Below, piece by piece: positions 9,457 to 19,011 of a stretch of DNA of 64,000 nucleotides (positions are counted from its first letter, which is position 1; every line of letters begins with the position of its first letter). The stretch comes from Campylobacter hyointestinalis subsp. hyointestinalis. Lineage in GTDB: Bacteria > Campylobacterota > Campylobacteria > Campylobacterales > Campylobacteraceae. Both the position numbers and the translations under genes were made by a program. Below the pieces are notes generated by a model, which saw only the letters and a list, made by a program, of their open reading frames with translations, was not told the DNA's origin and ran no database searches. The stretch spans positions 558,001-622,000 of the forward strand of contig NZ_CP053827.1 in assembly GCF_013372145.1 (NCBI RefSeq), in the 5' to 3' direction.

Positions 9457-10701
9457 ATGAATTTAGAAACTTTTGACAAAGATATTTACTCTTTAGTAAA
9501 TAAAGAGCTTACTAGACAATGCGACCATCTTGAGATGATAGCTAGCGAAAACTTCACATATCCAGAAGTTATGGAAGTTATGGGCTCGATCCTTACAAAT
9601 AAATATGCTGAGGGCTACCCTGGTAAAAGATATTATGGCGGTTGTGAGTTTGTAGATGAGATAGAACAAATAGCTATAGATAGATGTAAAAAACTTTTTG
9701 GTTGCGAGTTTGCAAATGTTCAGCCAAATAGCGGTAGTCAAGCAAATCAAGGTGTTTATGGAGCATTTTTAAAACCGGGCGATAAAATCTTAGGTATGGA
9801 TCTAAGTCATGGCGGACACCTTACTCACGGATCAAAAGTCTCAAGCTCAGGTAAAACTTATGAGAGCTTTTTTTACGGTGTAGAGCTTGATGGACGTATA
9901 AATTACGATAAAGTAGAAGAAATAGCAAATATCACAAAACCGAAAATGATAGTTTGTGGTGCTAGCGCTTATGCTAGAGAGATTGACTTTAAAAGATTTA
10001 GAGAGATAGCTGATAGCGTTGGAGCATATCTTTTTGCTGATGTTGCCCATATAGCAGGTCTTGTAGTAGCAGGTGAGCACAATAGTCCTTTCCCTCATTG
10101 CCATGTTGTCAGCTCTACTACCCACAAAACACTAAGAGGCCCAAGAGGCGGTATCATCATGACAAATGATGAAGAATTTGCTAAAAAAATAAATAGTTCT
10201 ATATTCCCAGGAATTCAAGGTGGACCGCTTATGCATGTGATCGCAGGTAAAGCAGTCGGATTTAAACACAACTTAAGTGATGAATGGAAAGTTTATGCTA
10301 AACAAGTAAAAGCAAACGCTAAAAAACTAGGTGAAATACTTATAAAAAGAGGATATGATCTAGTAAGTGGCGGAACAGACAATCACCTTGTTCTAGTAAG
10401 CTTTTTAAATAAAGAATTTAGTGGAAAAGACGCTGATATCGCTCTTGGTAATGCTGGAATAACAGTAAATAAAAATACGGTTCCAGGAGAAACTAGAAGC
10501 CCATTTGTAACAAGTGGTATAAGAGTAGGTAGTCCAGCGCTTACTGCAAGAGGTATGAAAGAGGGCGAGTTTGAGCTTATCGCAAACCGTATAGCAGATG
10601 TTTTAGATGATATAAATAACACTTCAAAACAAGAAAAAATAAAAGCCGAATTAAAAGATTTAGCTCATCAATTTATCATTTATGATAAGGCAATGTTTTA
10701 A
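9457..10701 (+). CDS. glyA: serine hydroxymethyltransferase
   Basis: A 414-residue PLP enzyme that interconverts serine and glycine with tetrahydrofolate and so supplies one-carbon units. The N-terminal block [20 protein letters not shown], the PLP site [16 protein letters not shown] (catalytic lysine near 227) and the substrate block [15 protein letters not shown] are intact. It starts with ATG 1 bp after lysS, with AAGGAGAA as ribosome-binding site. folP, pabB and pabC elsewhere in this window feed the same folate pool. Confidence 0.97.
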   Translation: MNLETFDKDIYSLVNKELTRQCDHLEMIASENFTYPEVMEVMGSILTNKYAEGYPGKRYYGGCEFVDEIEQIAIDRCKKLFGCEFANVQPNSGSQANQGVYGAFLKPGDKILGMDLSHGGHLTHGSKVSSSGKTYESFFYGVELDGRINYDKVEEIANITKPKMIVCGASAYAREIDFKRFREIADSVGAYLFADVAHIAGLVVAGEHNSPFPHCHVVSSTTHKTLRGPRGGIIMTNDEEFAKKINSSIFPGIQGGPLMHVIAGKAVGFKHNLSDEWKVYAKQVKANAKKLGEILIKRGYDLVSGGTDNHLVLVSFLNKEFSGKDADIALGNAGITVNKNTVPGETRSPFVTSGIRVGSPALTARGMKEGEFELIANRIADVLDDINNTSKQEKIKAELKDLAHQFIIYDKAMF

Positions 10702-11243
10702 TGCAAAGTATAGATCTTACTTTAATTAAAATGATAACAGATCATTATTTTATAAAACGTGATACAATTTTACAAAAGATAGAGTATAAGGGTCGTTATT
10801 TTTTTGATAAATTTGAAAGGATAAATGAACCTCTTAGTTACGGTGTGCAAAAAGATCATGAAGAGGGTAAGATCATAGCTGCCCATTCTTTGATCAGCAA
10901 AGACAATAAAGTCGAAAATATAGTTTTTGATTATAACGGCAGAACTCCTGAAAGGTTTTGGCATAAAGCGCAGCTATTACTTAGAGAAGAGGGCTTTATA
11001 AATTTTACTGCCTATCAGAGTAAAACTCCTGGGCATTTGCATCTTTATGTGCATAAAGGTCATACTACTTTGAGTGAGGGTTACCAGATAGCAAATAAGT
11101 TATCTATAATGCTAGCACAAAAACTGCCTAAAGAGTGGAGAATGTTTCCTACTCTTGATATGCCTATAGAGTTCAATATATTAGCGTTGCCTTATGAGCT
11201 ATATCAAAAAGAGCGTGGGGCTAGTTGGTCTAAACATATGTAA
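10701..11243 (+). CDS. DUF1882 epsilonproteobacterial conserved protein
   Basis: 180 residues with no signal peptide or membrane helix. I recognise it as the DUF1882 family found with glyA in Campylobacter and Helicobacter. The central [20 protein letters not shown] and the histidine-rich [18 protein letters not shown] (about 112-129) look like a nucleotide- or metal-binding fold. The H-x-H-x-Y-V pattern is reminiscent of archaeo-eukaryotic primase-like domains, but that comparison is only by eye. The ATG overlaps the glyA stop by 1 bp. Function is unknown. Confidence 0.82.
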   Translation: MQSIDLTLIKMITDHYFIKRDTILQKIEYKGRYFFDKFERINEPLSYGVQKDHEEGKIIAAHSLISKDNKVENIVFDYNGRTPERFWHKAQLLLREEGFINFTAYQSKTPGHLHLYVHKGHTTLSEGYQIANKLSIMLAQKLPKEWRMFPTLDMPIEFNILALPYELYQKERGASWSKHM

Positions 11244-11253
11244 GGGAGATAAG

Positions 11254-12009
11254 ATGGAAGAAAACAACGGTCTACAAGACATCTTACTAGACAAAAACGA
11301 TGATGAGAAATCTGGAAAGATAAGAAAGATACTTATAGGTATAGCTGCTTTAGTTATCTTATTTGTAGTTATACTTATAATAATGAAGCTGCTAAATGGA
11401 TCTTCAAACAATACGAGTGAGGTTACAAATGATCCAAATTTAGTATTGCCTTCTGAACCGCAGCTAAAAGTTGAGTCGCAAACTACAACTAACAATGAGA
11501 TATTTGAGCAAGTTCCTATAGCTTCTGATACTTCTAAAGAGAACTTTGAGTCTATAGTAAATGATTATAAAAATAATCAGCTTGGAAATAACAATGAAAC
11601 GGCTCCGATAGAAACAAAGCTTCCAGAACCGCAAGTAAAAGAGACTCCAAAAACAGATAGTATTTCAAAGCCTAAAGCAGAACAAGCTAAAAAAACAGAA
11701 ACTAAGAAAGCTACACCAAAACAAGAAGCTACTAAAAATGTCTCTAAAGAGAAAAAAAGCGTTAGCAAATCTGTCCCAGCAGGTAAATACATTCAAGTCG
11801 CTTCTATCTCTAAATTTAGTCCGAATAATCCTCTTATAAAAAAGATTGAAAGTAATGGGCTAAATTATCACATCTATGAAACGACTGTAAATGGTAAAAA
11901 TACCATAAAAGTTCTGATAGGTCCTTTTAACGATAATGATATTTCATCAAATATGGATAAGATCAAACAAAATATTTCAAGTAACGCATTTATATACAGA
12001 GTTAAATAA
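11254..12009 (+). CDS. SPOR-domain membrane protein
   Basis: 251 residues from ATG 11254, preceded by GGGAGAT. The frame stays open 20 codons upstream, inside the DUF1882 gene, but the site at 11254 is better. Layout: acidic cytoplasmic N-terminus, one membrane helix (about 27-47, ILIGIAALVILFVVILIIMK), a long low-complexity Pro/Lys/Glu/Thr linker (about 60-180), and a C-terminal SPOR domain (GKYIQVASISKFSPNNPLI through VLIGPF). SPOR domains bind glycan strands stripped of stem peptides at division sites (family knowledge). The linker resembles TonB- or FtsN-type periplasm-spanning segments. A division or cell-wall role is inferred. Confidence 0.85.
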   Translation: MEENNGLQDILLDKNDDEKSGKIRKILIGIAALVILFVVILIIMKLLNGSSNNTSEVTNDPNLVLPSEPQLKVESQTTTNNEIFEQVPIASDTSKENFESIVNDYKNNQLGNNNETAPIETKLPEPQVKETPKTDSISKPKAEQAKKTETKKATPKQEATKNVSKEKKSVSKSVPAGKYIQVASISKFSPNNPLIKKIESNGLNYHIYETTVNGKNTIKVLIGPFNDNDISSNMDKIKQNISSNAFIYRVK

Positions 12010-12010
12010 A

Positions 12011-12796
12011 TTGAGATATTTTGCAGTATTTGGTGATCCTATAAACCATTCTATTTCTCCAAGACTTCATAACCTTGCTTTGCAAGGTTTGGGTCTTAAT
12101 GGATTTTATGGAAGAATTCATTTAAAAGATGGCTCAAAATTAATAGAAGTTTTTAATAAATTTAAACTCAGCGGAGCAAATATAACAATACCACATAAAG
12201 AAACTGCTTTTCGTCTTTGCGATGAAGCAGATGATTTTGCAAATAGTGTTGGCTCGGTAAATACGCTGGTTAAAAGAAATAGTAAGATTTATGGGTTTAA
12301 TACCGATGCTCCTGGGTTTATGATGGCCATAAGCGAATTTAAAGCTATCAAGTCAGCTCTTGTTATAGGTGCTGGAGGAACATCAAAAGCCATTAGTTAT
12401 GCTATGAAAAAAAGTGGTATAGATATCGATATATTAAATAGAAGCGATAAGTCTTCCATGTTTAAAGAGTATAATTTTTACACAAAAGAAAATTATCGTT
12501 TAAAAGCTTATGATTTGGTAGTAAATACAACACCGGCCGGACTATTAAATAATGATTTTGGGATAGATGAGAAAATGCTAAGCCAAATTTTTGATAATTC
12601 TAAATTTGCATTTGATGTTATTTATAATAAAAATACGCCTTTTTTAAATTTAGCAACTAAAAAAGGACTGCTATGCAAAGACGGAAAAGATATGCTTTTA
12701 TATCAAGCAGTGCTTACTTTTAATCTATTCTACAAAAATAAATTTGATCCTAAAATTATAAAAAAATATATGAGTGAAGCTTTTTTACTCAGATAG
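12011..12796 (+). CDS. aroE: shikimate dehydrogenase
   Basis: AroE reduces 3-dehydroshikimate with NADPH in the chorismate pathway. Starting at TTG 12011, one base after the SPOR gene stop, it gives 261 residues beginning RYFAVFGDPINHSISPRLHN, which is the family N-terminus. Longer in-frame starts run into the upstream gene and add unrelated residues. Catalytic residues lie in GANITIPHKE (Lys and later Asp of NTDAPGF); the NADPH loop is VIGAGGTSKA. Its product leads to chorismate, the substrate of PabB encoded at 40389-41297. The 3' end overlaps convergent recR by 8 bp. Confidence 0.95.
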   Translation: MRYFAVFGDPINHSISPRLHNLALQGLGLNGFYGRIHLKDGSKLIEVFNKFKLSGANITIPHKETAFRLCDEADDFANSVGSVNTLVKRNSKIYGFNTDAPGFMMAISEFKAIKSALVIGAGGTSKAISYAMKKSGIDIDILNRSDKSSMFKEYNFYTKENYRLKAYDLVVNTTPAGLLNNDFGIDEKMLSQIFDNSKFAFDVIYNKNTPFLNLATKKGLLCKDGKDMLLYQAVLTFNLFYKNKFDPKIIKKYMSEAFLLR

Positions 12797-13358
12797 TTCT
12801 TCTATCTTTTATGGCTTTTGTCAAAGAGAGCATATCTACGTTTTCTAGACTTACACCGGTTGGAATTCCTTGAGCTATTTTTGTAAAGTTTAAGCTCAAA
12901 TCTTTTAATTTGTCTTCTATATATAGTATTATTCCATCGCTATTTATGCTGGGTGTAAATGCAAAGATGATCTCGGTTGCGCTATTTTTTGTTATCATTT
13001 TTTTGAGAGAGTCTATTTTATCTACATCGTCAAATACAAAATACACTCCATCAAACGAGTCTGATTGCTCTATCGTAAGTATATCTTTTGGAGTCTCTAC
13101 TATGCAAATGACTTCTTTTTGTCTATCTTCACTGCCGCAGATATTGCAAATTTCATTTTCGCTTATTCCTCCGCATACTGCGCAATGTCTTAAAAAGCGC
13201 ACGGAATCTTCTATAGTATGGGCTAAATTTAGCCCTAAAAACGAGTCCCCAAGCGACACGCTGTATGCGTATTTTAAAGCTGACTTTTTACCGACTCCTG
13301 GTATTTTTTCAAAGCACGATACTAAGGCGTCAAATTTTTCAAGCTTTAGTTTTGGCAT
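12789..13358 (-). CDS. recR: recombination protein RecR
   Basis: 189 residues. Helix-hairpin-helix near the N-terminus (KIPGVGKKSALKYAY), a C4 zinc finger (CAVCGGISENEICNICG, about 56-72) and a Toprim domain starting ICIVETPKDILTIEQ. RecR acts with RecF/RecO to load RecA on gapped DNA. It overlaps racS upstream by 20 bp, so it is the last gene of the racR-racS-recR unit. The same order is, from memory, found in C. jejuni. Confidence 0.95.
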   Translation of the reverse strand: MPKLKLEKFDALVSCFEKIPGVGKKSALKYAYSVSLGDSFLGLNLAHTIEDSVRFLRHCAVCGGISENEICNICGSEDRQKEVICIVETPKDILTIEQSDSFDGVYFVFDDVDKIDSLKKMITKNSATEIIFAFTPSINSDGIILYIEDKLKDLSLNFTKIAQGIPTGVSLENVDMLSLTKAIKDRRTI

Positions 13359-14595
13359 CTTCTATCTTTTTAAATTTAATACAAAATATATGATATCCGT
13401 CTTCATATTTGTATTCTAAGTTAAATTTATGCATATCGCAAATATGTTCTATGATGTATAGCCCAAGTCCCATTCCAGAATTCTTTGAGCTAGTGTCTCT
13501 TATAAATGCTTGCTTGTAATACTCTATAGATTTCTCTAGTTTTGGACCTTTGTTTTTTATCTGAATTCTATCATCATCACATATTATAAACGCATGTTTA
13601 TCGTCTGAATATTTCAGTGCATTATCTATAAGGTTTTTTATGGCAAGTGAAAATAGCTGAAAATCAACCCTTAAAACTGGATCGGATTTAAGAGTAAGTG
13701 TTACATATTTATCAAAATTGTCTAATAAAAGTATATCTTTTGTTTGGTCTAAGATCAGGCTAAAGTGATATTTTTCGTATTGTAAAGAGTAGCTTTTGCT
13801 AAGTAGTTGTTCGATCTTAGCAAATTCATTTATTAGTATATTTAGCCTTTCAAATATCGCGATAAGTCTATTTTTTTGTGTTTCATCTTCACACATCTCA
13901 CTTACTATCCTACCTTTTCCGATAGGAGTTTTTAGCTCATGCATAATGGTTCTTAAAAAGAGCTGCCTAGACATAATGAGCTCTTTTATTTTGCAAGCCG
14001 CATTGTTGAACTCATACGCGACTTCCGCGACTTCATCATCTCCTTTGACTATATTTTTACAGCATATACTATCCATATTTCCGGCTGCAAATTTTCTGAT
14101 ATCTTTTCTGAGTTGTTTTAATGGAGTAAGACTTCTAAATATTGATATGTATAAAGAAATAAAAAGTGCAATAGTAAGCAAAAACCCTATGATAAGTGAG
14201 TCGTTTCCGCTTTTTAGGGTGTTTTGCAGTATTATTGTCACGCTTTGATTTTTGATCTTTAAAAACAGATCATTATCGTAAAATATCGTTTCTACTCTGC
14301 CAAGTGGCGTGTCGGCTCTTTCTATTAGATCACCGTTTGCTAAAATATCTTTTTTTAAATTTAAATCAGTAACGTATGAGAGATTGAAATTTTTAAAATA
14401 CTCCTCCCAGTCTTCTGGCATATTTGATTTTTTATAAAGTGCAAGCAACCAGTTTATGGCATTGTACTGATTTTCCTTTACTTTATCGAGCATACTTTCA
14501 TGCTGAAGTTTTGCAAACATCGAAAATAAAATACATATAACACTAAAACCAATAGCAAAAATAACGGTTATTTTTGTACTTAAAGAATATCTCAT
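13339..14595 (-). CDS. racS: sensor histidine kinase RacS
   Basis: 418 residues: membrane helices at about 9-27 and 134-154 flanking a small periplasmic sensor region, a HAMP-like linker, the dimerisation H-box RTIMHELKTPIGKGRIVSEM (phospho-accepting His near 219), an N-box LAIKNLIDNALKYS, and the G-box GMGLGLYIIEHICDMH. The partner RacR is encoded immediately upstream with a 4-bp overlap. I name it RacS from the arrangement dnaJ / racR-racS-recR, which in C. jejuni encodes the system tied to temperature-dependent growth and respiratory control. The name rests on context plus family, not on alignment. Confidence 0.86.
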   Translation of the reverse strand: MRYSLSTKITVIFAIGFSVICILFSMFAKLQHESMLDKVKENQYNAINWLLALYKKSNMPEDWEEYFKNFNLSYVTDLNLKKDILANGDLIERADTPLGRVETIFYDNDLFLKIKNQSVTIILQNTLKSGNDSLIIGFLLTIALFISLYISIFRSLTPLKQLRKDIRKFAAGNMDSICCKNIVKGDDEVAEVAYEFNNAACKIKELIMSRQLFLRTIMHELKTPIGKGRIVSEMCEDETQKNRLIAIFERLNILINEFAKIEQLLSKSYSLQYEKYHFSLILDQTKDILLLDNFDKYVTLTLKSDPVLRVDFQLFSLAIKNLIDNALKYSDDKHAFIICDDDRIQIKNKGPKLEKSIEYYKQAFIRDTSSKNSGMGLGLYIIEHICDMHKFNLEYKYEDGYHIFCIKFKKIEDAKTKA

Positions 14596-15263
14596 CCTAC
14601 TAATTTATAGCCGATTCCACGAACTGAAAATATATGTTTTGGTGATTTTGAACTATCGCCTATCTTTGTTCTTAGACGTCCTATTATTACATCTAGGCTC
14701 TTTGAGTCTTTGTCTTTTAGGCTCTTGCAGTGATACACTAGTTGTTCGCGGGATACAGAAAAACTATGTTGCTTTATGAGGTATTCTAGTATTTCGTATT
14801 CTGCTGGAGTGAGCGTTAAAACTTCGTTGTTGTATGAAATCTCGTGTCTTTTTTCATCGACTTTAAATGCGCTATCAGTAGCTACTTCTTGAATTTCATT
14901 TGTTTTTTTATATCTTCTGATCAAACTTATTATTCTAGCATGCATCTCTTTTGGATCATAAGGTTTTGGTAGATAATCATCAGCCCCTATTTGTAGACCT
15001 ACGACTCTATCATTTACGTCGCTTCTAGCTGAACTGATAATGATAGGAATGTCGTATTTTTCTCTGATCTCTTTGCATACTTCTAGACCATCCATTCCAG
15101 GTAAGGTAAGATCTAAGATAAGCAGATCATAGTTTTTTATACCAGCGCTTATTCCTAAATATGGATCTTCATAATTTGTAACTTTGATATTAAATTTTAA
15201 AAGATATTCAGATAAAATTTGAGCAAATTCCGGATCATCTTCTATCATCAACACGTTTATCAT
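14592..15263 (-). CDS. racR: OmpR-family response regulator RacR
   Basis: 223 residues. Receiver domain with acidic pair EDD (about 8-10), phospho-acceptor Asp near 51 (LLILDLTLPGMDG), switch Ser in IIISSAR, and Lys in LPKPYDP. The C-terminal winged-helix DNA-binding domain runs from TLTPAEYEILEYLIKQ to FSVRGIGYKLVG. ATG has a good AGGAG site. It is transcribed away from dnaJ across a 208-bp gap, an arrangement matching C. jejuni RacR, which suggests that the shared upstream region carries control sites for both directions. Confidence 0.88.
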   Translation of the reverse strand: MINVLMIEDDPEFAQILSEYLLKFNIKVTNYEDPYLGISAGIKNYDLLILDLTLPGMDGLEVCKEIREKYDIPIIISSARSDVNDRVVGLQIGADDYLPKPYDPKEMHARIISLIRRYKKTNEIQEVATDSAFKVDEKRHEISYNNEVLTLTPAEYEILEYLIKQHSFSVSREQLVYHCKSLKDKDSKSLDVIIGRLRTKIGDSSKSPKHIFSVRGIGYKLVG

Positions 15264-15430
15264 TTTGTGCTCCTAATATTTTTAGTAAATATTATATCAA
15301 AAAATGGTAACATCTTTTAATTAAATTATTAACTTTAAATAAATTTGAGCAATAATTTTATTTTTTATAAATCATAAGAGGGGATATTATTAAATTAAAT
15401 TGAACGGTTAGCATTATATAAGTATTTTTT

Positions 15431-15439
15431 TGATAGAAT
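15431..15439 (+). promoter_or_regulatory. probable dnaJ extended -10 promoter
   Basis: TGATAGAAT fits the TGnTANAAT extended -10 pattern and lies 33 bp before the dnaJ TTG. The leader then carries AAAGGAAA (15461-15468) as ribosome-binding site. The rest of the racR-dnaJ gap (15264-15430) is AT-rich with no other clear element. A matching minus-strand promoter for racR could not be picked out by eye. Confidence 0.5.
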
Positions 15440-15471
15440 ATGCGATTTAAATTTAGATAAAAGGAAATGAT

Positions 15472-16569
15472 TTGGAGTTTGATTACTACGAAATTTTAGA
15501 GATTTCACGTGACGCAGATGCTGAAGTTATAAAAAAAGCTTATAGAAAACTAGCTCTAAAATATCATCCAGATAGAAATCAAGGCGACAAAGAAGCTGAA
15601 GAGAAGTTTAAACTCATAAACGAAGCTTATGAGGTTCTAAGCAATAGTGAAAAACGAGATATTTACGATAAATACGGAAAAGACGGATTAAATTCAAATG
15701 GATTTAGCGGATTTGACAGTGATTTTGATTTGGGCGATATTTTTAGCTCATTTTTTGGCGGTGGCTTTAGTAGTAGATCTGGAGGTAGAAGAAGCTCGGA
15801 TAAATACAACTTAGATATCGAAACTATCGTAAATCTTGAGTTTAACGAAGCTGTTTTTGGATGCGAAAAAGAGATAAAGTATAGTTTTAAAACGCCTTGC
15901 CAAACTTGCAACGGTACTGGATCAAAAGACGGTAAGAAAGCAACTTGTTCTCATTGTGCAGGACGTGGAAAGATCAGTCATAGACAAGGCTTTATGAGTT
16001 TTGTTCAAACTTGTCCGTATTGTAATGGTAGCGGTGAAACTATCAAAGAAAAATGCAAAGATTGTGGCGGCAATGGATTTAAGCAAGAAGAAGATAGTAT
16101 AAAGATAAGCATACCAGAGGGCGTAGATACTGGGACTCGTATAAGAGTGTCTGGAAAAGGAAACAAAGGACTAGGTGGTACTGGCGATCTTTATGTTAGG
16201 GTCAATGTAAAAGATGACGATCATTTTGTAAGAAACGGCGATGACGTTTATATAGAAATACCAGTATTTTTTACTCAAGCAATGCTAGGTGAAACCATAA
16301 AAATCCCTACTTTAAGAGGTGATGCGGATCTTAAACTTCCAGTTGGAGCAAAAGACAAACAGCAATTTATTTTTGAGAATGAAGGCGTAAAAAATGCACA
16401 TACGAAAAAAAATGGTCGTCTTGTAGTCCAAATAGCAATAAATACACCTAAAAAGCTTACTGATGAACAAAAAGAGCTTTTGGAAAAATTACAAAAAAGT
16501 TTCGGCGTTAAGAGTGGAACTACTAGTGAAGATGGTATTTTTGATAAGATAAAAAGCTGGTTTAAATAA
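15472..16569 (+). CDS. dnaJ: chaperone DnaJ (Hsp40)
   Basis: 365 residues. The J domain (1-70) has the YHPDRN motif that activates DnaK, and a Gly/Phe-rich linker (about 75-105, [10 protein letters not shown] through FFGGGF) follows. The zinc domain has four CxxCxGxG repeats ([32 protein letters not shown]), and two C-terminal substrate-binding beta domains complete it. The TTG start is supported by AAAGGAAA and by the standard N-terminus [15 protein letters not shown]. Its partners dnaK and grpE are 31 kb away in this window behind a CIRCE element. No CIRCE is visible here, so control may come from the divergent RacRS. Confidence 0.97.
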   Translation: MEFDYYEILEISRDADAEVIKKAYRKLALKYHPDRNQGDKEAEEKFKLINEAYEVLSNSEKRDIYDKYGKDGLNSNGFSGFDSDFDLGDIFSSFFGGGFSSRSGGRRSSDKYNLDIETIVNLEFNEAVFGCEKEIKYSFKTPCQTCNGTGSKDGKKATCSHCAGRGKISHRQGFMSFVQTCPYCNGSGETIKEKCKDCGGNGFKQEEDSIKISIPEGVDTGTRIRVSGKGNKGLGGTGDLYVRVNVKDDDHFVRNGDDVYIEIPVFFTQAMLGETIKIPTLRGDADLKLPVGAKDKQQFIFENEGVKNAHTKKNGRLVVQIAINTPKKLTDEQKELLEKLQKSFGVKSGTTSEDGIFDKIKSWFK

Positions 16570-16660
16570 ATTTGGCTCTGATTAATGAGCTAAATTTATA
16601 AAAGTTATTAAAATAAATTTTATAAGAAATTTTTGATTTATTAAATTTGATGAAAGTTAT

Positions 16661-16689
16661 AAATTCGGTCGGAGTTTTCGACCGAATTT
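16661..16689. terminator. bidirectional terminator between dnaJ and rpsR
   Basis: A perfect 11-bp inverted repeat, AAATTCGGTCG (16661-16671) and CGACCGAATTT (16679-16689), with a 7-base loop. It lies between the convergent 3' ends of dnaJ and rpsR and is flanked by A/T runs on both sides, so it can end transcripts from either direction. Confidence 0.8.
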
Positions 16690-16694
16690 TGGTA

Positions 16695-16955
16695 TTATAG
16701 ACCTTCGAAAGGATTTGTTACAACGCTATCACGATCAACTATGTAAGGTATAAGTGCAACGTGTCTAGCTCTTTTTATAGCTTTTTCAACCATCTCTTGA
16801 TATTTTTTACTTGTACCAGTAAGACGTCTAGGCATGATTTTAAATCTTTCAGATAAACAGTATTTTAAAAGCCCTGTATCTTTGTAATCTATAAACTCAA
16901 CTTTAGCTTCAGTGTATTTGCAATATTTTTTACTATATTTTCTTTTTTCTGCCAT
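16695..16955 (-). CDS. rpsR: ribosomal protein bS18
   Basis: 86 residues, basic, with the S18 core [20 protein letters not shown] followed by [15 protein letters not shown]. bS18 pairs with bS6 in the platform of the 30S subunit. It is the last gene of the rpsF-ssb-rpsR unit, 10 bp after ssb, and is followed 5 bp later by the dnaJ/rpsR terminator hairpin. Confidence 0.97.
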   Translation of the reverse strand: MAEKRKYSKKYCKYTEAKVEFIDYKDTGLLKYCLSERFKIMPRRLTGTSKKYQEMVEKAIKRARHVALIPYIVDRDSVVTNPFEGL

Positions 16956-16965
16956 TATTTATCCT

Positions 16966-17529
16966 TTAAAATGGAATAGTTTCATCATTATCATATTTTT
17001 CATCATCTACATTGATGACCGGGATCTTTTCCTCGTAATACTCGCTATTTTGCTCTTTTTTTGGTTGCATAGGAGCTTTGCTGCTGTTACTGTAGTCAAA
17101 GTTTTGTCTGCTTCCGACATTCGAGTTTTGTTGGTAGCTATTTTGTGTTTCTTGATAGCTATTATTTTGAGTATTATTTGTTTGAGGATCTTTAAATCCA
17201 CCTTGATTTCCCCCGAGCATTTCCATATTTTCTACGGTTATACTATGCTTTGAGCGAGGATTGCCTTGCTGATCTTGCCATTGATCAAGTTTTAACCTAC
17301 CTTCTATAAGGACTTTGCTGCCTTTATTTAGGTATTGGTTTGCGATTTCAGCTTGTCTTCCAAAAAAAGTGATGTCAATAAAGCACGTTTCCTCTCTTTT
17401 TTCGCCGTTTGCACCACTAAATTTTCTAGTAACTGCGATACCTGTACTTCCTATGGCTGAGCCACTTTGAGCATATCTAAGTTCTATATCTCTTGTTAGG
17501 TTTCCGACTAAAACGACTTTATTAAACAT
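16966..17529 (-). CDS. ssb: single-stranded DNA-binding protein
   Basis: 187 residues. The N-terminal OB fold (about 1-110) starts MFNKVVLVGNLTRDIELRYA and contains FIDITFFGRQAEIANQYLNKGSK. A long Gln/Asn/Ser-rich linker follows, and the acidic tip DDETIPF recruits repair and replication partners (family knowledge). Its place between rpsF and rpsR is the widespread bacterial arrangement. The skewed linker composition produces long open frames on the other strand and in other frames, which are not genes. Confidence 0.97.
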   Translation of the reverse strand: MFNKVVLVGNLTRDIELRYAQSGSAIGSTGIAVTRKFSGANGEKREETCFIDITFFGRQAEIANQYLNKGSKVLIEGRLKLDQWQDQQGNPRSKHSITVENMEMLGGNQGGFKDPQTNNTQNNSYQETQNSYQQNSNVGSRQNFDYSNSSKAPMQPKKEQNSEYYEEKIPVINVDDEKYDNDETIPF

Positions 17530-17541
17530 AATCTATCCTTT

Positions 17542-17931
17542 TTATTCTTCTAAATCACTTGGTTTTTCTGCAGATCTTGTTTCTTTTTTAGCACCTACTA
17601 ATTTTTGACCTTTGCTTAGTTTTTCCCAAGCAGCAATCTCTCTTTTATTTTCATATTTTACAGTTAAAAATCTTATAACTTCTTCAGTAATTCTTACGTT
17701 TCTGACTAGTTCGGCTATAAGCGCTGTTGGAGCTGTGAAGTATATAACTACATAAGTTCCTCTTTCATACTTGTCTATTTTATAAGCAAGTTTGCGAGTT
17801 CCCATCTCTACTACGCTGGCGATTTCGCCGCCGTTTTTTGTAATAACTCCTTTTATGAAGTCAACTTTAACTTTAGCTTCATCTTCTGTGAGTGTTGGCT
17901 TTAAGATGAATAAAAGCTCGTAATGTTTCAT
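17542..17931 (-). CDS. rpsF: ribosomal protein bS6
   Basis: 129 residues, starting [20 protein letters not shown], the S6 N-terminus, with the conserved [22 protein letters not shown] strand pair (about 45-66) and [12 protein letters not shown]. bS6 binds bS18 and 16S rRNA. The C-terminal tail is charged and lengthened relative to E. coli. A strong site, AAGGAGAAA, precedes ATG. It opens the rpsF-ssb-rpsR operon. Confidence 0.97.
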   Translation of the reverse strand: MKHYELLFILKPTLTEDEAKVKVDFIKGVITKNGGEIASVVEMGTRKLAYKIDKYERGTYVVIYFTAPTALIAELVRNVRITEEVIRFLTVKYENKREIAAWEKLSKGQKLVGAKKETRSAEKPSDLEE

Positions 17932-18009
17932 TATTTCTCCTTATGGGTATTTAGCTCTTGATTAAGAGCAAGGATTTGCTTTAAAATAAAAGCAATTTGT
18001 ATTCTATCA
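17932..18009 (-). promoter_or_regulatory. promoter and structured leader of rpsF-ssb-rpsR
   Basis: On the minus strand, TGATAGAAT (18009-18001) is a good extended -10. The transcript would carry two perfect hairpins before the rpsF ribosome-binding site: TTGCTTT/AAAGCAA within 17976-17995 and GCTCTT/AAGAGC within 17954-17969. Leaders of rpsF operons are often bound by the S6-S18 complex; I cannot see the known CCG-bulge motif, so autoregulation here is only a possibility. The outer hairpin could also serve as a holA terminator. Confidence 0.5.
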
Positions 18010-18018
18010 TAATCTCAC

Positions 18019-19011
18019 TTAAGATTTTCTGTTTTTTGCTATTAGATTTTGTATGGATAGTATAGAAGATAGTAAAAAACTCTCTTTTTCTATATCTTTT
18101 TTTGTTTTTAAATCATACTCGGTTAAATTTAAAAACTGGAAAATTTGCATATAAAGTTCTGTATTTATACCTAAAGCTTGCCTTTTTAGCTGATTTGCAA
18201 CGTTTGGAGGAGGGAGATATCCGATAGCTTTTTTAAGATCAAATTCGCCATAAATTTTTACATAGGTTTGAATTCTAAAAAGTCTAAAAAATGATGAATA
18301 TAGTGAGTTTACAAATGCCATTTCATTTAAGTTTGAGTCGCTCACGTAATTCATAAAATCATCTTTTATGTTTTGCAACGATATGATTTTATCAAAAAAT
18401 GTTTCGAAATTTACTCCGTTTAGGCTAAAGACTAGTTGATTTACTATATTTTCATCAACATTTTTTGTCAAGCTTGCTAGCTTATTTAGTTCGCTACTTG
18501 CTAGATATAGGCTTTCATTTTGCAATGTATAAATTTGATAAAGAGCTGCATTTGTAGCATTTACGCCTAGTTTTTGCGCATGATACGAGAGTAAATTTAT
18601 CGCTTCATTTGGAGTGCCTGGTACAAAAAATCTTGCAAAATTTACTCCAAATGCTTTTTGTGCCTCAAATGAAATTTTATCTTCATTTTCATAAAATTCA
18701 TAGATGAATGCGCTATTTTCGTTTTTTTTGCATATTTCTATGAGAGTTTTTAGCTCTTTTGTGGGGATATTTTTGTCTGCTTTTATATGTAGCACGTTTG
18801 AATTACAAAATAGCGAAGTTTCTGATATATGCGATCTTGCAACGTTAAAATCATACTCGTCAAAATAAATATCTAGTCTATTTTCACCATCAAATTTATC
18901 AAGAATCTCTTTAGTAAAAAGCTCAACTTGATAAGCTTCATTTCCAAAAAGTAAAAAATAGTTTGGAAATTTCGGCGAGTTTAATAGGTTTTGTAACTCT
19001 TTTTTATACAT
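18019..19011 (-). CDS. holA: DNA polymerase III delta subunit (HolA)
   Basis: 330 residues, typical of the clamp-loader delta subunit. The N-terminal segment ends LLFGNEAYQVELFTKEIL, matching the family's fold start, and the C-terminus is all-helical with the usual weak conservation. HolA opens the beta clamp during loading. It overlaps the end of the RNase R gene by 8 bp and is transcribed with it, an order I recall for Campylobacter. Assignment rests on fold-level features and context more than on strong motifs. Confidence 0.85.
   Translation of the reverse strand: MYKKELQNLLNSPKFPNYFLLFGNEAYQVELFTKEILDKFDGENRLDIYFDEYDFNVARSHISETSLFCNSNVLHIKADKNIPTKELKTLIEICKKNENSAFIYEFYENEDKISFEAQKAFGVNFARFFVPGTPNEAINLLSYHAQKLGVNATNAALYQIYTLQNESLYLASSELNKLASLTKNVDENIVNQLVFSLNGVNFETFFDKIISLQNIKDDFMNYVSDSNLNEMAFVNSLYSSFFRLFRIQTYVKIYGEFDLKKAIGYLPPPNVANQLKRQALGINTELYMQIFQFLNLTEYDLKTKKDIEKESFLLSSILSIQNLIAKNRKS

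Noticed and set aside
11936-12010. 25-codon N-terminal extension of aroE
   Set aside because: It lies inside the SPOR gene, and AroE family N-termini begin at RYFAVFGDP.
12910-13419. 169-codon plus-strand open frame over recR/racS
   Set aside because: It is antisense to two well-supported genes, has serine/phenylalanine-rich shadow composition and shows no domain.
13796-14248. 150-codon plus-strand open frame over racS
   Set aside because: It is antisense to the kinase domain, which carries clear motifs; no ribosome-binding site or family features.
16912-17253. 113-codon plus-strand frame over ssb
   Set aside because: It arises from the low-complexity ssb linker; the real gene has OB-fold motifs and the DDETIPF tip.
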